From Neelides folsomi (lineage: Eukaryota; Arthropoda; Collembola; Neelipleona; Neelidae), in contig JAQGBZ010000296.1 in NCBI GenBank assembly GCA_034687125.1, positions 1-64,000 on the forward strand: 64,000 bases of DNA, given 5' to 3'. A model generated the notes under the pieces. That model made no database searches and was not told the DNA's origin. It was given only the letters and a program-made list of their open reading frames with translations. Both the position numbers and the translations under genes were made by a program. This document shows positions 62,101 to 64,000 of this stretch, one piece after another; the stretch's first letter is position 1; every line of letters begins with the position of its first letter.

Positions 62101-64000
62101 TGAATATATTACACAGTAAGAGGATTTAAAGACAGTCAGTTAATCAAAGTACCTACATAAGCTTAAGCCAAAGCTAAAGATCGGAAAAGATAAATGTCAT
62201 CTTATGATAACTATAGCCGATGGATGATCCAATAAAGCAATTAAATGACTTTATTTTTTAGGTCTCCTCTTGTGTAGTTCGCTTAGCGATTTGGGTCGAG
62301 GATTTGCCGAGGGGAAACCCGCCGAGGTGACAAAGAAGAATTCGTCGTTGATACTCCCAGGGTTCCAGAACGAAGCTCCGGCGAATTACTCGGCCCTCGT
62401 CTCTGGAGACGTCTGTGCCAACTTTACCAATGATAACAAGAACATGGAGTTCTACTCTCCACTTTATCCTTATAATTACCCTAATGGAACGGACTGTATC
62501 AAGATCATTTCTGGTACTTGTTGTCATTGACAAACATTCATTTTCTTTCTCCTCCTCCTTCTTTCTTTTCCCATTACCATTAACATCAACTCAAATGATC
62601 TTCAACTCACAACCAACTCCAACCAACTCCAACTCCAAGTCAGTTAGTAATGTAGTGAATAATGTTGGCTGATAGACAAAGACCCTTTCCTTAAAGAAGT
62701 TAAAGAACACACATGAAGGTTATCTTTATTATCTTTCTCTAATCTTTCCAATGAATGGATGGTATGGTTCAGAGAGTCGTGAAATTTTTGGAATTTCCCT
62801 CCCCTGGCATTTCTCAATATACTTACGTTCCGAACGTAACGCTCTCGTAGTACCATTTATACGTCAGCGTTGGGTTCGGAGTTCGCCAAGTATTCGGGAA
62901 GTTTTTAAGTCCCAAAGCTTCATGTTTCCATTTCAATTAACCACGGAAGTTCCATAGTTAACTGAAGGCATTGTGTATGGAATGAGAGGAACCTTCGTGT
63001 GTTAATGATATAAAAATAGGAGAGGTATGCGAAGGTGTATATAAAAAGAGAATTACGGACCTAAGGACGATCCACGATGTCACGATGCCAAGAGGAGAAA
63101 GAAATGATGATGATCAGAATGATATCCCCCGTTATCTTATACATTTATCTATTTTATATTTGACGAAGAACGAGTCATTTAAACCTGGTCGGAATAAATT
63201 TAGGAGTTGCTTAAATAGATTAATTATTTTATATAATTTCCTAATATACGATATTAGAAATATTTATACAGGATGGGCCATAAGTTGCTTTCTTTTTTAT
63301 ACGTTTGTAAATTTAAAAAAGAAAGCAACCATGTTCTTGTAATTTGCTAATCCACATTTTTTCTTTTCTTTGGTAGCCGGGCCTGGGGAAGTGATTCGAA
63401 TTAAATTCCTCGACCATTTCCATATTGAAGCCGACGAGTCTTGCAAATTTGATTACCTCGAAGTCCGAGATGGCCAATTTGGATATTCGACGTTAATTGA
63501 TAAGATTTGCGGGACGACTCCGCCCCCGTTCCTTCAAAGCTCAGGACGCCACTTGTGGCTTCGGTTCCATTCTGACAAAGACATTCAGTATATTGGATTC
63601 AGAGCTGACTTTGAATTCGTCCCATCTCATGGTATCAAAACAAGAAATTATCTCTAAAACCATTTCTACACAATTCCAGAGCTATCTGTATTTACCAATT
63701 ACTCTTACAATAGTTGCAATTAGCTTCTTTCCCAAGTTTCAAATTTTTTGATAAAATTAGCCCTAACATATACTTACAATTAGAGTAAATTTTATCATTA
63801 GGGTTAATAGGCTTAAATATCTGGTTTTATAGTCAATTGTATAATAGACATTAAATTCTAAGTTTACTCTTACCATACTTAGGTATTAGTCTTTATGGGT
63901 TCAATGTGTCGTAAATGTGAAATCAGTTTTCAGACCGGAATTCGAGGAGTGTTCTGAGACCTTGACGGGCCTCGACGGGGAGATTGAGAGTAAGAACATC
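59101..64000 (+). CDS. Neto: Neto: CUB-domain neuropilin and tolloid-like protein (3' end outside window)
   Basis: Neto proteins are single-pass auxiliary subunits of ionotropic glutamate receptors, with two CUB domains and an LDLa repeat. Exons: 59101-59137, 62262-62513, 63377-63631, 63927 to the window edge, giving 206 codons so far. The first exon encodes MQQILTLTTCLL and its single overhanging base joins exon 2 to give G-LLLCSS, a complete signal peptide. CUB1 starts at Cys64 (SGDVCANF) and contains FYSPLYPYNYPNGTDCIKII, DESCKFDYLEVRDGQFGYS, KICGTTPPPFLQSSGRHLWL and GFRADFEFVPS. The ESCKFDYLEVRDG.FG wording is close to NETO1/2. The fourth exon (PEFEECSETLTGLDGEIES) begins CUB2. The acceptor at 63926 is required: using the next AG at 63933 gives a stop within 11 codons. 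Intron 1 is about 3.1 kb, much longer than most here. Confidence 0.9.
59467..59563. repeat. Inverted repeat in Neto intron
   Basis: AACATAGGGATA near 59477 is matched by TATCCCTATGTT near 59542, with looser pairing outside (ttaataaat / acttgttaa). The arms are separated by about 55 AT-rich bases. It may be a worn foldback element. Confidence 0.55.
59820..59852. repeat. Perfect short hairpin
   Basis: The 13-base arms (acagactatagga / tcctatagtctgt) pair without mismatch around a 7-base loop, ctgattc. The position is within Neto intron 1. It has no terminator-like T run. Confidence 0.75.
63267..63341. mobile_element. Short foldback MITE, mariner-type ends (copy 4, right arm damaged)
   Basis: The left arm CAGGATGGGCCATAAGTTGC continues to TTTCTTTTTT. 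The right side still pairs over AAAAAAGAAAGCAAC, but then reads CATGTTCTTG, having lost several bases of the CATAAGT/GGCCC part. The shared change TTGC/GCAA on both arms shows the arms match each other better than other copies. It lies in the Neto intron 62514-63376. Confidence 0.75.

Larger units (their letters stand above)
59138..62261 (+). other. Neto intron 1
   Basis: The GT at 59138 and AG at 62260-62261 frame a 3.1-kb intron, inferred from phase and signal-peptide continuity. It holds two inverted repeats (59467-59563 and 59820-59852) and no recognised exon. Confidence 0.7.

Noticed and set aside
63934-64000. Acceptor at 63933 for the last Neto exon
   Set aside because: It would give an in-frame stop after a few codons; the acceptor at 63926 keeps the CUB frame open to the window edge.

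Overview
This window is nuclear DNA from an animal, most likely an arthropod. The genes are split by many short GT-AG introns (often 50-400 bp), the intergenic DNA is AT-rich, there is a nuclear-type tRNA gene, and the gene set is metazoan (Frizzled, SLC4 transporter, SNRK kinase, CREB3-type bZIP, Neto). A CLIP-domain serine protease points to arthropods. I cannot name the species. Exon models were built by hand from open frames, splice sites and phase continuity. Every complete model keeps frame across all its junctions and ends in a stop codon.

Layout. 105-1410 (+): C-terminal exons of an SLC4 bicarbonate transporter whose start lies before the window. 4793-8624 (-): SNRK kinase, 10 coding exons. 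8.7-18.4 kb: mostly non-coding AT-rich DNA with two abutting foldback elements, a decayed mariner-like element and one unexplained candidate exon. 18469-23096 (-): Frizzled receptor of the Fz5/8 class, 12 coding exons, one intron with a GC donor. 28201-32679 (+): BTB-BACK-TLDc protein. 37451-39498 (+): membrane-anchored CREB3-family bZIP factor. 40.9-42.4 kb: two minisatellites and a large palindrome. 43203-45710 (-): secreted CLIP-domain trypsin-like protease. 47025-48588 (-): GPATCH2-like protein without a visible G-patch. 49212-50613 (+): NUDT19-like Nudix hydrolase. 50838-53495 (-): FASTK-family mitochondrial RNA-binding protein. 54875/55052-55919 (+): guanylate kinase. 56849-56930 (-): tRNA-Leu(UAA). 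59101-64000 (+): Neto, first exon plus three more, running off the end.

The genes from 47 to 56 kb are compact housekeeping genes. GPATCH2-like and NUDT19 are head to head (623 bp apart), NUDT19 and the FASTK gene are tail to tail (224 bp apart), and the FASTK gene and guanylate kinase are head to head. Outside this block the genes are membrane, signalling or secreted proteins set in long AT-rich spacers. They do not form one pathway.

The most noteworthy non-genic signal is a family of at least four short foldback elements with TA ends and near-identical arms. One member carries a decayed mariner/IS630-type transposase tail, which links the short copies to a parent transposon. Other items worth a look are the BTB-BACK-TLDc architecture, the missing G-patch, the missing canonical site-1 protease motif in the CREB3-like factor, the second possible start of guanylate kinase, and the paired foldbacks at 13.3-13.7 kb.
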